Translations under genes and position numbers: made by a program | Origin: CAZKCI01 sp964551475 | Lineage (GTDB): Bacteria > Auribacterota > Erginobacteria > Erginobacterales > CAZKCI01 | Direction: 5' to 3' | DNA: 36,255 nt | Assembly: GCA_964551475.1 (NCBI GenBank) | Contig: CAZKCI010000141.1 | Coordinates: 1 to 36,255 of the forward strand | Shown here: one piece after another, positions 7,045 through 15,402 of the stretch | How positions within the stretch are numbered: position 1 is the stretch's first letter | Layout of the letters: each line of letters opens with the position of its first letter | The notes under the pieces: model-generated | Told to the model about the DNA's origin: nothing | The model's input: only the letters and a program-made list of their open reading frames with translations | The model's database searches: none

Positions 7045-8971
7045 GTTGGAACTCCTTCATCCAGTCGGAAGTTTCCTTCCATTCCTTCTGTTTCTTCTTG
7101 TCCAGGAGGTGGTTCCCCAGGATCAGATAGTCCATCTTGGTGCGCATGAAACAGCGCCATGCCTCCTCGGGGGCGCAGACGATCGGCTCGCCCCGAACGT
7201 TGAAGGAGGTGTTGATGATCACCGGGCAGCCGGTCATCCCGGCGAAGGACTTGATCATGTCGTAGTAGAGAGGGTTGTCCCGGCGGTCCACCGTCTGCAG
7301 GCGGGCGGAGTAGTTGACGTGGGTGATGGCGGGGACTGAGGAGCGCGGGTGGTGGATGACGGAGCGGAACTTCAGGAAGTCGGATTTCCCCATCACCTTC
7401 TCCACCTTGCGGGCTTCTTCCTCCCTCCCCACTTCCTTGAGATCGTTCATCTCCTTGACCAGCAATTTCTTCTGCTCCTCCAGGCGCGATTCGAGGTCGG
7501 CCGGGCCGAGCTGGGGGAGGCGCTTGTCTTTGCGGACGTCGGCCACCAGGAGCATGTAGGGGCTGGCCGCTTCGGTCTCGAAGAACTCGCTCACCCGGTC
7601 CCTCATCACGGTGGGGGCGAAGGGGCGGAAAGACTCCCGGAACTTGATCTTCAGGTTCATGATCGACTGCATCTCGGGCGAGCGGGCGTCCCCGATGATG
7701 GAGCGGGCGCCGAGCGCCCGGGGGCCGAACTCCATCCGTCCCTGGAACCAGCCGATGACGTTCCCCTCCTTGAGCAGGGAGGCTACTCGCTCGGGGATCC
7801 GCTCGGTGGGGACGACCTCGTAATCGGCCTTGATCTCCTTGAGGAAGGCCTCGATCCGCTGGCTGTCGAAGCCGGGGCCGAGATAGGACCCCTTCTGGAA
7901 ATCGATCTGGCCGTCCGCCGTCCGGGGATGGCCGAGATACTGGTGCCAGATGAAGAGGGCGCTGCCCAGGGCGCCCCCGGCGTCTCCGGCGGCGGGCTGG
8001 ATCCAGATCCCCGAAAAGGGGCTTTCCCTCAGGATCCGCCCGTTGGCGACGCAGTTCAGGGCCACCCCTCCGGCCAGGCAGAGGTTTTTCATCCCCGTCT
8101 CCCGCTGGATGTGGCGGGCCATCTTGAGAAGGATCTCCTCGGTCACGTCCTGGATGGAGCGGGCGCAGTCCATGTAGTGCTGGGTGAGATCGCTCTCGGG
8201 ACGGCGGACCGGGGCGCCGAAGAGGTCGCAGAACTTCTTCCCCACCATGGTCAGCCCCACCGGGTAGTCGAAGTACTCGAGGCGGAGCTTGTAGGACCCG
8301 TCTTCCTTGATGTCGATCAGCTTCTCGCGGATCAGGTCCGCGTACTTCGGCTCGCCGTAGGGGGCGAGCCCCATCAGCTTGTATTCGCCGCTGTTGACCT
8401 TGAATCCGCAGTAGTAGGTGAAGGCCGCGTAGAGGAGGCCCAGCGAATGGGGGAAATGGATATCGGCCAGGAGCTGGACCCGGTTCCCCTTCCCCACGCC
8501 GTAGGAAGTGGTCGTCCACTCCCCCACCCCGTCCACGGTCAGGATCGCCGCTTCCGGGAAGGGGGAGGCGAAGAAGGCGGAGGCGGCGTGGGACTCGTGG
8601 TGCTCGGTGAAGATGACCTTCCCGGAGAAGTTCAGCTCCTTTTCCAGCGTCTCCCGGATATGGAGTTTCTCCTTCAGCCAGAGGGGGATGGCCTGGAGGA
8701 AAGAGGCGATCCCGCGCGGAGCGTAGGAGAGGTAGGTCTCCAGGATCCGCTCGAACTTGAGCATCGGCTTGTCGTAGAAACCGACGTATTCCACGTCGGC
8801 CATGGTGATCCCGGCCTCTTTCAGGCAGTAGGCGATGGCCCGGCGGGGGAAGTTGAAGTCGTGCTTGATCCGGGTGAAACGCTCCTCCTGGGCGGCGGCG
8901 ACGATGTCGCCGTCCTTGATCAGGGCGGCGGCCGAGTCGTGATAGAAGGCCGAAATTCCGAGTATGTACAT
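7037..8971 (-). CDS. Carbamoyltransferase (NodU/CmcH family)
   Basis: Enzymes of this family transfer a carbamoyl group from carbamoyl phosphate, through carbamoyl-adenylate, to a hydroxyl of a sugar, antibiotic or other metabolite. The 644-residue protein has the N-terminal ASKHA-like domain (GISAFYHDSAAAL, HHESHAASAFFASPF, DGVGEWTT, GGVALNCVANGR, AAGDAGGALG). The C-terminal carbamoyl-adenylating domain shows GRMEFGPRALGARSI, the NYSARLQTV segment and INTSFNVRGEPIV. I chose the ATG at 8971 over a GTG at 8980 because a GAGAGG run is better spaced from it. It is followed, overlapping, by the SxtJ-like gene and then DUF5989. The acceptor is unknown: no sugar, polyketide or peptide gene is adjacent, so a cell-envelope or glycan acceptor is only a guess. 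Confidence 0.93.
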   Translation of the reverse strand: MYILGISAFYHDSAAALIKDGDIVAAAQEERFTRIKHDFNFPRRAIAYCLKEAGITMADVEYVGFYDKPMLKFERILETYLSYAPRGIASFLQAIPLWLKEKLHIRETLEKELNFSGKVIFTEHHESHAASAFFASPFPEAAILTVDGVGEWTTTSYGVGKGNRVQLLADIHFPHSLGLLYAAFTYYCGFKVNSGEYKLMGLAPYGEPKYADLIREKLIDIKEDGSYKLRLEYFDYPVGLTMVGKKFCDLFGAPVRRPESDLTQHYMDCARSIQDVTEEILLKMARHIQRETGMKNLCLAGGVALNCVANGRILRESPFSGIWIQPAAGDAGGALGSALFIWHQYLGHPRTADGQIDFQKGSYLGPGFDSQRIEAFLKEIKADYEVVPTERIPERVASLLKEGNVIGWFQGRMEFGPRALGARSIIGDARSPEMQSIMNLKIKFRESFRPFAPTVMRDRVSEFFETEAASPYMLLVADVRKDKRLPQLGPADLESRLEEQKKLLVKEMNDLKEVGREEEARKVEKVMGKSDFLKFRSVIHHPRSSVPAITHVNYSARLQTVDRRDNPLYYDMIKSFAGMTGCPVIINTSFNVRGEPIVCAPEEAWRCFMRTKMDYLILGNHLLDKKKQKEWKETSDWMKEFQLD

Positions 8972-9084
8972 GGCTTTCACCTCTCCGCGCTTATGGGCGC
9001 AGAAGAGCGGAAATATACGACGCGGGGAGGACGGTGTAAAGGGGAAAGTGCGGCTGAAACTCGCGCGCGGGCGAGCGACTTTCA

Positions 9085-9126
9085 GGGTTCAACGGTTCAA
9101 AAGTTCAAGGGTTCAACGGGTCAAGG
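9085..9126. repeat. Word-repeat spacer, GGTTCAA family
   Basis: The word GGTTCAACGGTTCAA recurs with small variations (GGGTTCAACGG, AGTTCAAGG, GGGTTCAACGGG) over about 40 bases between etfA and the carbamoyltransferase gene. The words are all in one direction, unlike the folded copy at 22843-22942. Nothing else is recognisable in 8972-9155. Confidence 0.65.
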
Positions 9127-9155
9127 GCGCAGGCCTCCGCTTTATTCTTCAGCCT

Positions 9156-10352
9156 TCAGCCCGTTCCTTTCTTCTCCTTCAGCTTCTTAACCAGCAGGGG
9201 CACGATTTCGAAGACATCCCCGACCAGGCCGTAGGTGGCGACCTTGAAGATCGGCGCCTCCGGGTCCTTGTTGATCGCGATGATCGTCTCGGCGGACTGC
9301 ATGCCGACCAGGTGCTGGATCGCCCCGGAGATCCCGCAGGCGATGTAGAGCTTGGGCTGGACGGTCTTTCCGGTCTGACCCACCTGGTGGGAGTAGGGGA
9401 TCCAGCCGGCGTCGACCGCGGCCCGGGAGGCGCCCACCGCCCCGCCGAGGGCCTGGGCGAGAGAGGTGAGGAGGGCGAAATGCTCCGGCCCCTTGATCCC
9501 CCGCCCGCCGGAGACGATCACGTCCGCCTCGGTGATGTTCACCGTGGCCGTCGCTTCGTCCACGGACGAAAGGACGCGCGTCCGGGAGGCGAGATCGTCG
9601 GCGGCCGTCTCGATGCGCACGATCTCGCCGGAGCGGGCGGGATCGGGGACGGCCTCCTTCATCACCTTGTGGCGGACCGTCGCCATCTGAGGGCGGCGGG
9701 AGGGGGTGATGATGACGGCCATGATGTTGCCGCCGAAGGCGGGGCGGGTCTGCAGGAGCAGTCCCTTCTCGGGGTCGATCTCGAGGCCGGTGCAGTCCGC
9801 GGTCAGGCCGGTCCCCAGTTCCGCCGCCACCCGCGGGATCAGCGAGCGGCCGATCGCGGTCGCCCCGGTGAGGACGATCTCCGGCTTGCGCTCCCGGATC
9901 AGGCGGACGAGGAGTCGGGCGTAGGGCTCCTCCCGGAACGAAGCGAGACCGTCGGCCTCGATCAGGTAGACCCGGTCGGCGCCGCCCGCGATCAGCCTCT
10001 TCGCCTCTTCAGCCAGGCCCTCCCCGATCGCCACGGCCGAAAGCTCGGTCTCCCGGGCGGCGGCGAGCTTCCGCCCCGCCCCCAGAAGCTCGAAGGTCAC
10101 CCCCTGGATCTTCCCCCCCTTCTGCTCGGCAAAAACCCAGACACCGCGGTAATCCCCGATCGCCTCCCCTTCCGCTCTCGCCTTGCGCAGGACAATCGCC
10201 CCGAACTTGCAGGAATCGACGCAGGCGCCGCAGAGGTTGCAATTATCCTTGATCCGGGCCAACGACTCTTCGAGCGTGATCGCCCCGAAGGGGCAAGCCT
10301 TCAGGCAGAGTCCGCAGCCCACGCATTTGTCGGCGATGACTTCGATGGACAT
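9156..10352 (-). CDS. etfA: Electron transfer flavoprotein alpha subunit with N-terminal 2x[4Fe-4S] ferredoxin domain
   Basis: ETF alpha binds FAD and, with the beta subunit, passes electrons between acyl-CoA dehydrogenases or similar flavoenzymes and other carriers. Residues 1-55 form a bacterial ferredoxin domain with two CxxCxxCxxxC sets (C10/13/16/20 and C38/41/44/48). The ETF alpha N-terminal domain comes next, then the FAD domain (SGGRGIKGPEHF, GAVGASRAAVDAGW, HQVGQTGKTVQPKLYIACG, SGAIQHLVGM, AINKDPEAPIF). The ferredoxin extension is known from anaerobe ETFs such as those of caffeyl-CoA reductase and lactate dehydrogenase complexes. The ATG at 10352 was chosen because it starts MSIEVIADKCVG just before the first cluster, with GGAG upstream. 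A palindromic element separates it from etfB. Confidence 0.95.
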   Translation of the reverse strand: MSIEVIADKCVGCGLCLKACPFGAITLEESLARIKDNCNLCGACVDSCKFGAIVLRKARAEGEAIGDYRGVWVFAEQKGGKIQGVTFELLGAGRKLAAARETELSAVAIGEGLAEEAKRLIAGGADRVYLIEADGLASFREEPYARLLVRLIRERKPEIVLTGATAIGRSLIPRVAAELGTGLTADCTGLEIDPEKGLLLQTRPAFGGNIMAVIITPSRRPQMATVRHKVMKEAVPDPARSGEIVRIETAADDLASRTRVLSSVDEATATVNITEADVIVSGGRGIKGPEHFALLTSLAQALGGAVGASRAAVDAGWIPYSHQVGQTGKTVQPKLYIACGISGAIQHLVGMQSAETIIAINKDPEAPIFKVATYGLVGDVFEIVPLLVKKLKEKKGTG

Positions 10353-10375
10353 GGATAAGCTCCGTGAAATGAAGT

Positions 10376-10550
10376 TATAAGTCAGTCCATAATAATATAG
10401 ACATGTCATTGCGAGGAGCGAAGCGACGAAGCAATCTCAACCCCGTGGGCAGCAAGAGATTGCTTCCCGCCACGCTGCGCTCGCGGCTACCGGCCTTCGC
10501 TCGCAATGACAGTCATTGATAAAGTCCAGACTACAACGGTCGGATTAGTA
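10376..10550. repeat. TGTCATTGCGAG palindromic element, copy 2 (MITE-like)
   Basis: Runs from TATAAGTCAGTCCATAATAA to CTACAACGGTCGGATTAGTA. The first 75 or so bases match the reverse complement of copy 1 (456-603) almost exactly, including the nonpalindromic flank AATAATATAGACA. The other end shares CTACAA-GGTCGG-TTAGTA. The centre differs (extra GCTACCGGCCTT segment). It occupies nearly all of the etfB-etfA gap. Confidence 0.88.
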
Positions 10551-10558
10551 CATAACCA

Positions 10559-11344
10559 CTAAATGAGCTTCCCTTTCTCCAGTTCCCCCACCAGACTCTC
10601 CACCATCGCGGCCGCCTCTCCGGTGAAGACCTTCCCTCCGCTCCGGGCGGGAGGCGTGAAGATCTTGATCACCCAGGTCGGGGAGCCGTTGAGCCCGATT
10701 TTTTTTTCGTCGGCCCCGATCTCGGCCGCGCTGAAGCGCTTGATCTCCTGCTTCCTCGCCTTCATCTTCCCCTTGAGCGAGGGGAGGCGCGGCTGGTTGA
10801 TGTCCTTGACCACGGTGAGGAGGATGGGCAGCGTCCCCTCGACCTCCTCAAAGCCGTCCTCGGTCATCCGCTGGGCCCGGATCTTCCCGCCCGCGATCTC
10901 CGAAATCGCCTTCACGAAGACGATCTGGGGGATGTCGAGATGGACGGCGATCCCCGGGCCGACCTGGGCGGTGTCGCCGTCGATCGCCTGCTTCCCGCAG
11001 ATGATCAGGTCGAAGGCGCCGATCTTCCTGATCCCCCTCGACAGGGCATAGGAGGTGGCCAGCGTGTCGGCACCGGCGAAGGCGCGGTCGCAGAGGTGGA
11101 CCGCCTCGTCCGCCCCCAGGGCGATCGCCTCCCTCAGGGCCGTTTCCACCTGGGGCGGCCCCATGCTGATCACCGTCACCTTCCCTCCGTGCTTCTCCCG
11201 GATCCTCACCCCCTCCTCGATGGCGTAGAGGTCGAAGGGGTTGATGATGCTGGGGACGCCCTCCCGGACCAGCGTGTTCGTCTCCGGATTGATCCTCACT
11301 TCTGTAGTATCGGGAACTTGCTTGATGCAGACTATTATTTCCAT
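10559..11344 (-). CDS. etfB: Electron transfer flavoprotein beta subunit
   Basis: The 261-residue partner of EtfA. MEIIVCIKQVPDTTEVRIN is the classical N-terminus, followed by NPFDLYAIEEG, ISMGPPQVETALREAIALGADEA, DRAFAGADTLATS, GKQAIDGDTAQVGP and SLKGKMKARKQEI. The DRAFAGADTLATS and QAIDGDTAQVGP blocks resemble, from memory, the beta subunits of electron-bifurcating ETFs such as those of Acidaminococcus and clostridia. The start ATG at 11344 has AAGG about 10 bases upstream. It lies upstream of etfA, separated by the palindromic element, and downstream of a DUF362 gene and an acyl-CoA dehydrogenase gene. Confidence 0.95.
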   Translation of the reverse strand: MEIIVCIKQVPDTTEVRINPETNTLVREGVPSIINPFDLYAIEEGVRIREKHGGKVTVISMGPPQVETALREAIALGADEAVHLCDRAFAGADTLATSYALSRGIRKIGAFDLIICGKQAIDGDTAQVGPGIAVHLDIPQIVFVKAISEIAGGKIRAQRMTEDGFEEVEGTLPILLTVVKDINQPRLPSLKGKMKARKQEIKRFSAAEIGADEKKIGLNGSPTWVIKIFTPPARSGGKVFTGEAAAMVESLVGELEKGKLI

Positions 11345-11373
11345 ACCCAGCCTTTTTCCGGTTTACATCGGTT

Positions 11374-11512
11374 GATTGGTTAGGGTCAGGAAGTGGGTCT
11401 GGTCGATGGGTCAAGTCATAGGTGCGGCTCGGCTGGCCAGCACCATCTACCTAAACTATCTACCAAACCCACTTCCTAACCCTATCCCATCTACCATCTT
11501 GATCGGCCTGCC
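11374..11512. repeat. Word-repeat hairpin, CACTTCCTAACCC family, copy 1
   Basis: GGTTAGGGTCAGGAAGTGGGT on the left is answered by ACCCACTTCC and TAACCCTATCCCAT on the right, with a GC-rich centre (GGCTCGGCTGGCC). The right part TACCAAACCCACTTCCTAAC is shared with the copies at 36127-36255 and, slightly changed, at 18886-19005. It fills the gap between the DUF362 gene and etfB. Confidence 0.8.
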
Positions 11513-11527
11513 ATCACCCTTTCACTC

Positions 11528-12607
11528 TCAATATTTCTGGAAGAGTTTGCCCCAACCGCTGTTCATGATCGCCCGGACCCGTTTCTTCCCGTGGCAGGGG
11601 AACCAGTAGGCGTCGTGGTAGAGGCGCGAAGCGGCGAACGACCAGGGGACCAGCGGGCTGCGGAGGAGGAAATTCTCGAAGCGCTTCAGGGAACCGTGGT
11701 AGATCGCCTTCTGGCCGCGGCTGGCCAGCGTGTCGGCGGTGCGGAAATGGAAGTTCACGTCCGAGACGTCGTCGCCGGCCATCGGAATGGCCGCCGGATC
11801 GCCGACGCCCAGCCCCGCCTCGTGGGCGAGCCGGATGAAGGCCAGGGAGAGGGGATCGAAGCCCATCATGCGGGCGGCGACGGCGTCGATCGCCACCTGG
11901 TCGGCCGAGGCGAGGATGTAGTTGGTGATGTGGGGGAACATGGCCCGGGGACCCGGTCCGTCTCCGGAGATCGTCCCGTCGGTGACGGCGAAAATCCCGG
12001 GATGGATCTCCCGCTGGATCTGCAGGAGATCGACCAGAGTCTCGTGGATGGCCGCGTGGGTCCAATGCCTCCGCTCGGAGAGAAGGCCGCCGAAGGCATT
12101 CTTCATCGCCCCGGTGATGGTGGTGAAAACGTGGGTCTTCATCGTGGGGAGATGGATGATGTTCTTCCCGATGAAGAGGGCGGGGATCCTGACCCGGTCG
12201 GGGAAGATCCACTCGAGGACCCGGAAGGGGCGGCGGGGGGTGTAGGGGACCCATTCCACGCCCGGCTCGTTCAGGTAGACGGTCCGGATCCCGTACTTGT
12301 CGAGGACGGGCTTCTGCTTGTTGTTTACCTCTCCCACCCGGTCGCTCACCACCACGGTCCGGTTGTGGGCGGCGATCAGGCGGGAGGCGGAAAAGCCCTT
12401 CTGGAGCAGGTAGGCGATCACCCCCTCGAGCTGCCAGGGGGTGGTGGAGCAGGCCGGGTAGTAGACGTGCCAAGAGACGTTGACCTTGAGGATCGTCTCC
12501 CGGGAGGGATCGAGCGCCTTGTCCAGACCGGCCAGGTCGAGGAGGCGGGCGTAGTCGGCGAGGACCGTCTCGGGGGTGGTCTTGAGAACTGCAACGGGGG
12601 AAGGCAT
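11528..12607 (-). CDS. DUF362 domain-containing protein
   Basis: A 359-residue protein with the DUF362 layout: LKVNVSWHVYYPACSTTPW near the N-terminus, GKNIIHLPTMKTHVFTTITG in the middle, AMKNAFGGLL, then FAVTDGTISGDGPGP and SADQVAIDAVAARMMG. The family is thought to be related to iron-sulfur or redox proteins, but its reaction is not settled. No ferredoxin-type cysteine cluster is present here and no signal peptide is evident. It sits between an acyl-CoA dehydrogenase gene and etfBA on the same strand, so it may belong to that redox unit. The ATG at 12607 has no clear Shine-Dalgarno and lies close to a repeat array; a later start is possible. Confidence 0.82.
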   Translation of the reverse strand: MPSPVAVLKTTPETVLADYARLLDLAGLDKALDPSRETILKVNVSWHVYYPACSTTPWQLEGVIAYLLQKGFSASRLIAAHNRTVVVSDRVGEVNNKQKPVLDKYGIRTVYLNEPGVEWVPYTPRRPFRVLEWIFPDRVRIPALFIGKNIIHLPTMKTHVFTTITGAMKNAFGGLLSERRHWTHAAIHETLVDLLQIQREIHPGIFAVTDGTISGDGPGPRAMFPHITNYILASADQVAIDAVAARMMGFDPLSLAFIRLAHEAGLGVGDPAAIPMAGDDVSDVNFHFRTADTLASRGQKAIYHGSLKRFENFLLRSPLVPWSFAASRLYHDAYWFPCHGKKRVRAIMNSGWGKLFQKY

Positions 12608-12610
12608 GGG

Positions 12611-12736
12611 AACGAACGGTTACGAACAGTTACTATCAGTTACGAACGGTTACGAACAGTTACGAGAAGCGATGAACGGTTGCGAATGGTTGGCAACCGC
12701 TCGTAACCGTTCGTAACCGTTAGTAACCTTCAGTTA
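12611..12736. repeat. Word-repeat hairpin, GAACGGTTACGAACAGTTAC
   Basis: The word GAACGGTTAC/GAACAGTTAC is repeated about six times on the left (12612-12690), then CGTAACCGTTCGTAACCGTT returns as the complement up to 12735. On the minus strand the array starts at the TAA stop of the acyl-CoA dehydrogenase gene and runs almost to the start of the DUF362 gene. It has no T-run and no coding sense. Confidence 0.8.
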
Positions 12737-13891
12737 TTTCCTGCTCGCGCTTTCCTTGATCAGCTGGGCGGCGATCACGTCCCGCTGGATCTGGTTGGTG
12801 CCCTCGTAGATCTGGGTGATCTTGGCGTCCCGCATCATCTTCTCGACCGGGTACTCCTTCATGTAGCCGTAGCCGCCCAGGATCTGGACCGCGTTGGTGG
12901 TGACGTACATGGCGACGTCGGAGGCGAAGAGCTTGCTCATCGCCGCTTCCTTGGTGAACCTCTTCTCCCCGGAGTCGATCGCCCGGGCGGTGCAGTAGAC
13001 GAGGGCGCGGGCGGCTTCCAGCCTCGTCGCCATGTCCGCCAGCAGCCACTGCAGCCCTTGGAAGGAGATGATCGGGCGGCCGAACTGCTCGCGCTTGCGG
13101 GCGTAGGCGACCGCCTCGTCCAGCGCCCCCTGGGCGATCCCCAGGGCCTGGGAGGCGACGCCGGGACGGGACTGGTCGAGCGTGCGCATGGCCACGATGA
13201 AACCCATCCCCTCCCGCCCCAGCAGGTTTTTCGCCGGGATCCGGCAGTCCTCGAAGATGAGCTCGGAGGTGGATGAGGCCCGGATCCCCATCTTGTGCTC
13301 CTCCTTGCCGGCGGAGAATCCCTGCGTCCCCTTCTCGACCAGGAAGGCGCTGGCCCCCCGGGATCCCATGGTCTTGTCGGTCATCGCCACCACGGTGAAA
13401 ACGTCGGCCACGCCGCCGTTGGTGATGAAACACTTGGTTCCGTTGATCACGTAGGAGTCGCCGTCCTGGCGGGCGGTCGTCTTGATCGAGCCGGCGTCGC
13501 TCCCGGCCTCCGGCTCGGTCAGGGCGAAGGCGGCGAGGTTCGCCCCGGAGGCGAGGCGGGGGAGATAGGTCTTTTTCTGCTCCTCGGTCCCGAAGAGGAT
13601 GATCGGAAAGGTGGCCAGCGCCGTGGCGGCGAGCGAGAGGGAAAGCCCGCCGCAGACCCGGCTCATCTCCTCGACGGCGAGGCAGAGCTCGGTCACCCCG
13701 CCCCCCAGTCCGCCGTACGCTTCATCGATGTAGATGCCGAAAAGGTCGGACTCCCGCAAAACCTTGACCACGTCCCATGAGAATTCCGCTTTTTCGTCGC
13801 ACTCGGCCCGGATCGGGCGGATCTTCTCCTCCGCCACCCGGCGGGCCAGGTCGCGGACCATGATCTGCTCTTCAGTGAAAAAATAGTTCAT
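12734..13891 (-). CDS. Acyl-CoA dehydrogenase (short/medium-chain or butyryl-CoA type)
   Basis: An FAD enzyme that oxidises acyl-CoA to 2-enoyl-CoA, or runs in reverse, with ETF as electron partner. The 385 residues show the family signatures AFALTEPEAGSDAGS and FITNGG, the C-terminal domain motif RKREQFGRPI, and the catalytic base Glu363 in IYEGTNQIQRDVI. That position is typical of short/medium-chain and butyryl-CoA enzymes. I chose the ATG at 13891 because GGAGG lies 6 bases ahead, whereas the ATG at 13897 would touch it. etfB and etfA follow downstream with a DUF362 gene between, so this may be the partner of the ferredoxin-bearing ETF. The substrate cannot be told from sequence alone. 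Confidence 0.93.
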   Translation of the reverse strand: MNYFFTEEQIMVRDLARRVAEEKIRPIRAECDEKAEFSWDVVKVLRESDLFGIYIDEAYGGLGGGVTELCLAVEEMSRVCGGLSLSLAATALATFPIILFGTEEQKKTYLPRLASGANLAAFALTEPEAGSDAGSIKTTARQDGDSYVINGTKCFITNGGVADVFTVVAMTDKTMGSRGASAFLVEKGTQGFSAGKEEHKMGIRASSTSELIFEDCRIPAKNLLGREGMGFIVAMRTLDQSRPGVASQALGIAQGALDEAVAYARKREQFGRPIISFQGLQWLLADMATRLEAARALVYCTARAIDSGEKRFTKEAAMSKLFASDVAMYVTTNAVQILGGYGYMKEYPVEKMMRDAKITQIYEGTNQIQRDVIAAQLIKESASRK

Positions 13892-13980
13892 TTCCATCCT
13901 CCGGATCGATAAACAGCCGGACAAAGTTTTACCCAGAATACCCAATGTCCAAGGCAGTCCGCAACCTTTAGTAACCTTTG

Positions 13981-14035
13981 TAAAAGGAACCCCGGAGAAG
14001 CACCCGGAGCCGCGGCGGGTCTCCCCCGGGGTTCT
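13981..14035 (-). terminator. Probable terminator after fabF
   Basis: On the minus strand GAACCCCGG plus GGGAGA pairs with TTCTCCGGGGTTCC across a GC-rich loop, followed by CCTTTTA. It lies 22 bases past the fabF stop and before the acyl-CoA dehydrogenase gene, so it probably separates the fatty-acid cluster from the redox genes. The T-run is short. Confidence 0.6.
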
Positions 14036-14056
14036 CTCGCCCCTGGTTTACAGAGG

Positions 14057-15298
14057 TCAGACGAACTGGCGCAGAAGCACGGTAGCGTTGTGCCCTCCGA
14101 AGCCGAGGGAGTTGGACATTGCGACCTTGACCGTCGCCTCCCGCGCCTTGTTCGGCACGTAGTCCAAATCGCACTCCGGATCGGGCGTCTCGTAGTTGAT
14201 GGTGGGCGGGATGAGCCCCCGGGTCAGAGCCAGGATGCTGGCGGCCGCTTCCACCGCTCCGGCCGCTCCCAGGAGATGACCGTGCATCGACTTGGTCGAG
14301 CTGACCGCGACCTTCTTGGCCGCCTCGCCCAGCGCGGACTTGATCGCCATAGTCTCGTACTTATCGCCGATGTCGGTGGAGGTGCCGTGGGCGTTGACGT
14401 AGTCGACCTCGGCCGGGCTGACTTTGGCGTCGGCCATCGCCATCTTCATCGACCGGGCCGCGCCTTCCCCTCCCGGGGCGGGGGCGGTCAGGTGATGGGC
14501 GTCGGCGGTGGCTCCGTAGCCGGAGACCTCCGCGTAGATCCGGGCGCCCCGGCGGCGGGCGTGCTCCAGCTCCTCCAGCACCAGCATCCCCGACCCCTCG
14601 GCGATCACGAAGCCGTCCCGGTCCTTGTCGAAGGGGCGGCAGGCGCGCTCCGGCTGGTCGTTGCGGGTGGAGAGGGCGCGCATGGAGCAGAAGCCGGCCA
14701 GGCCGAGCTCGCAGATGGAGGCTTCGGCACCCCCGGCGACGATGATGTCGGCCATGCCGTCCCGGATCGCCCACATCCCCTGCCCCAGGCAGTGGCTGGC
14801 GGTGGCGCAGGCGGAGACCACGGCGTAGTTCGGCCCCTTGAGGCCGAAAAGCATGGAGATCTGGCCGGGGAGCAAATCGACGATCATCATCGGAACCAAC
14901 AGAGGAGAAACCCGCGAGGGCCCCTTCTCGAGAAATATCTTGTACTGCTGCTCGATGGTCTTCAGCCCCCCCACCCCTGATCCGGCGATGACGCCGATCC
15001 GGGTGCAATCCTCCTTCGACAGATCCAGGCCGGAGTCGGCGAGGGCCTGCTTGGCGGCAGCCGCGCCGAATTGGATGAACCGATCCATCCTTTTCGCCGC
15101 CTTGGGATCGATGTAGGCGGCGGGATCGAAATTCTTGACCTCTCCGCCGATCTGGGAACTGAAACGCGAAACATCGAAGGTGGTGATCCGCGTAATCCCT
15201 CCCCGTCCGTGGGACAAGGAGTCCCAGAAGGAGGCGAGGTCATTCCCGATGGGGCTGATCACCCCGATGCCGGTAACGACAACTCTCCGTTGGGTCAT
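14057..15298 (-). CDS. fabF: 3-oxoacyl-[acyl-carrier-protein] synthase II
   Basis: Condenses malonyl-ACP with a growing acyl-ACP during fatty-acid elongation. The 413-residue protein has the Cys-His-His triad: C164 in VSACATASHC, H304 in VNAHGTSTDIGD and H341 in MHGHLLGAAG. It begins MTQRRVVVTGIGVISPIG and ends GFGGHNATVLLRQFV, both classical. A strong AGGAGG precedes the ATG at 15298. acpP lies directly upstream, and a probable terminator follows, so this appears to be the last gene of the plsX-fabH-fabG-acpP-fabF run. Confidence 0.97.
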   Translation of the reverse strand: MTQRRVVVTGIGVISPIGNDLASFWDSLSHGRGGITRITTFDVSRFSSQIGGEVKNFDPAAYIDPKAAKRMDRFIQFGAAAAKQALADSGLDLSKEDCTRIGVIAGSGVGGLKTIEQQYKIFLEKGPSRVSPLLVPMMIVDLLPGQISMLFGLKGPNYAVVSACATASHCLGQGMWAIRDGMADIIVAGGAEASICELGLAGFCSMRALSTRNDQPERACRPFDKDRDGFVIAEGSGMLVLEELEHARRRGARIYAEVSGYGATADAHHLTAPAPGGEGAARSMKMAMADAKVSPAEVDYVNAHGTSTDIGDKYETMAIKSALGEAAKKVAVSSTKSMHGHLLGAAGAVEAAASILALTRGLIPPTINYETPDPECDLDYVPNKAREATVKVAMSNSLGFGGHNATVLLRQFV

Positions 15299-15330
15299 GG
15301 CTCCTCCTCGAGCTGGCGAACGCTTCTTTT

Positions 15331-15386
15331 CGGACGGGTCCGGGCGGATCGGGCCGACACCGGCCAGACGCGCCCGGACCCGTCCG
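15331..15386. repeat. 16-bp perfect hairpin between acpP and fabF
   Basis: CGGACGGGTCCGGGCG (15331-15346) pairs perfectly with CGCCCGGACCCGTCCG (15371-15386). Weaker pairing (AACGCTTCTTT against AAAGAGGGAAGCGC) extends the stem out to the acpP stop codon at 15403. There is no T-run. It may lower read-through from acpP to fabF or stabilise the abundant acpP message. Confidence 0.75.
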
Positions 15387-15402
15387 GGAAAGAGGGAAGC
15401 GC

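Noticed and set aside
6619..8971. Saxitoxin-like biosynthesis from SxtJ and the carbamoyltransferase
   Set aside because: The family name comes from cyanobacterial clusters, but no other sxt-type gene is present and the trio is widespread outside them.
12611..12736. Possible CRISPR array in the GAACGGTTAC repeats
   Set aside because: Repeat units are about 10-15 bases and degenerate, there are no regular spacers, the words reverse into their complements, and no cas gene is present. The same applies to the other word-repeat arrays.
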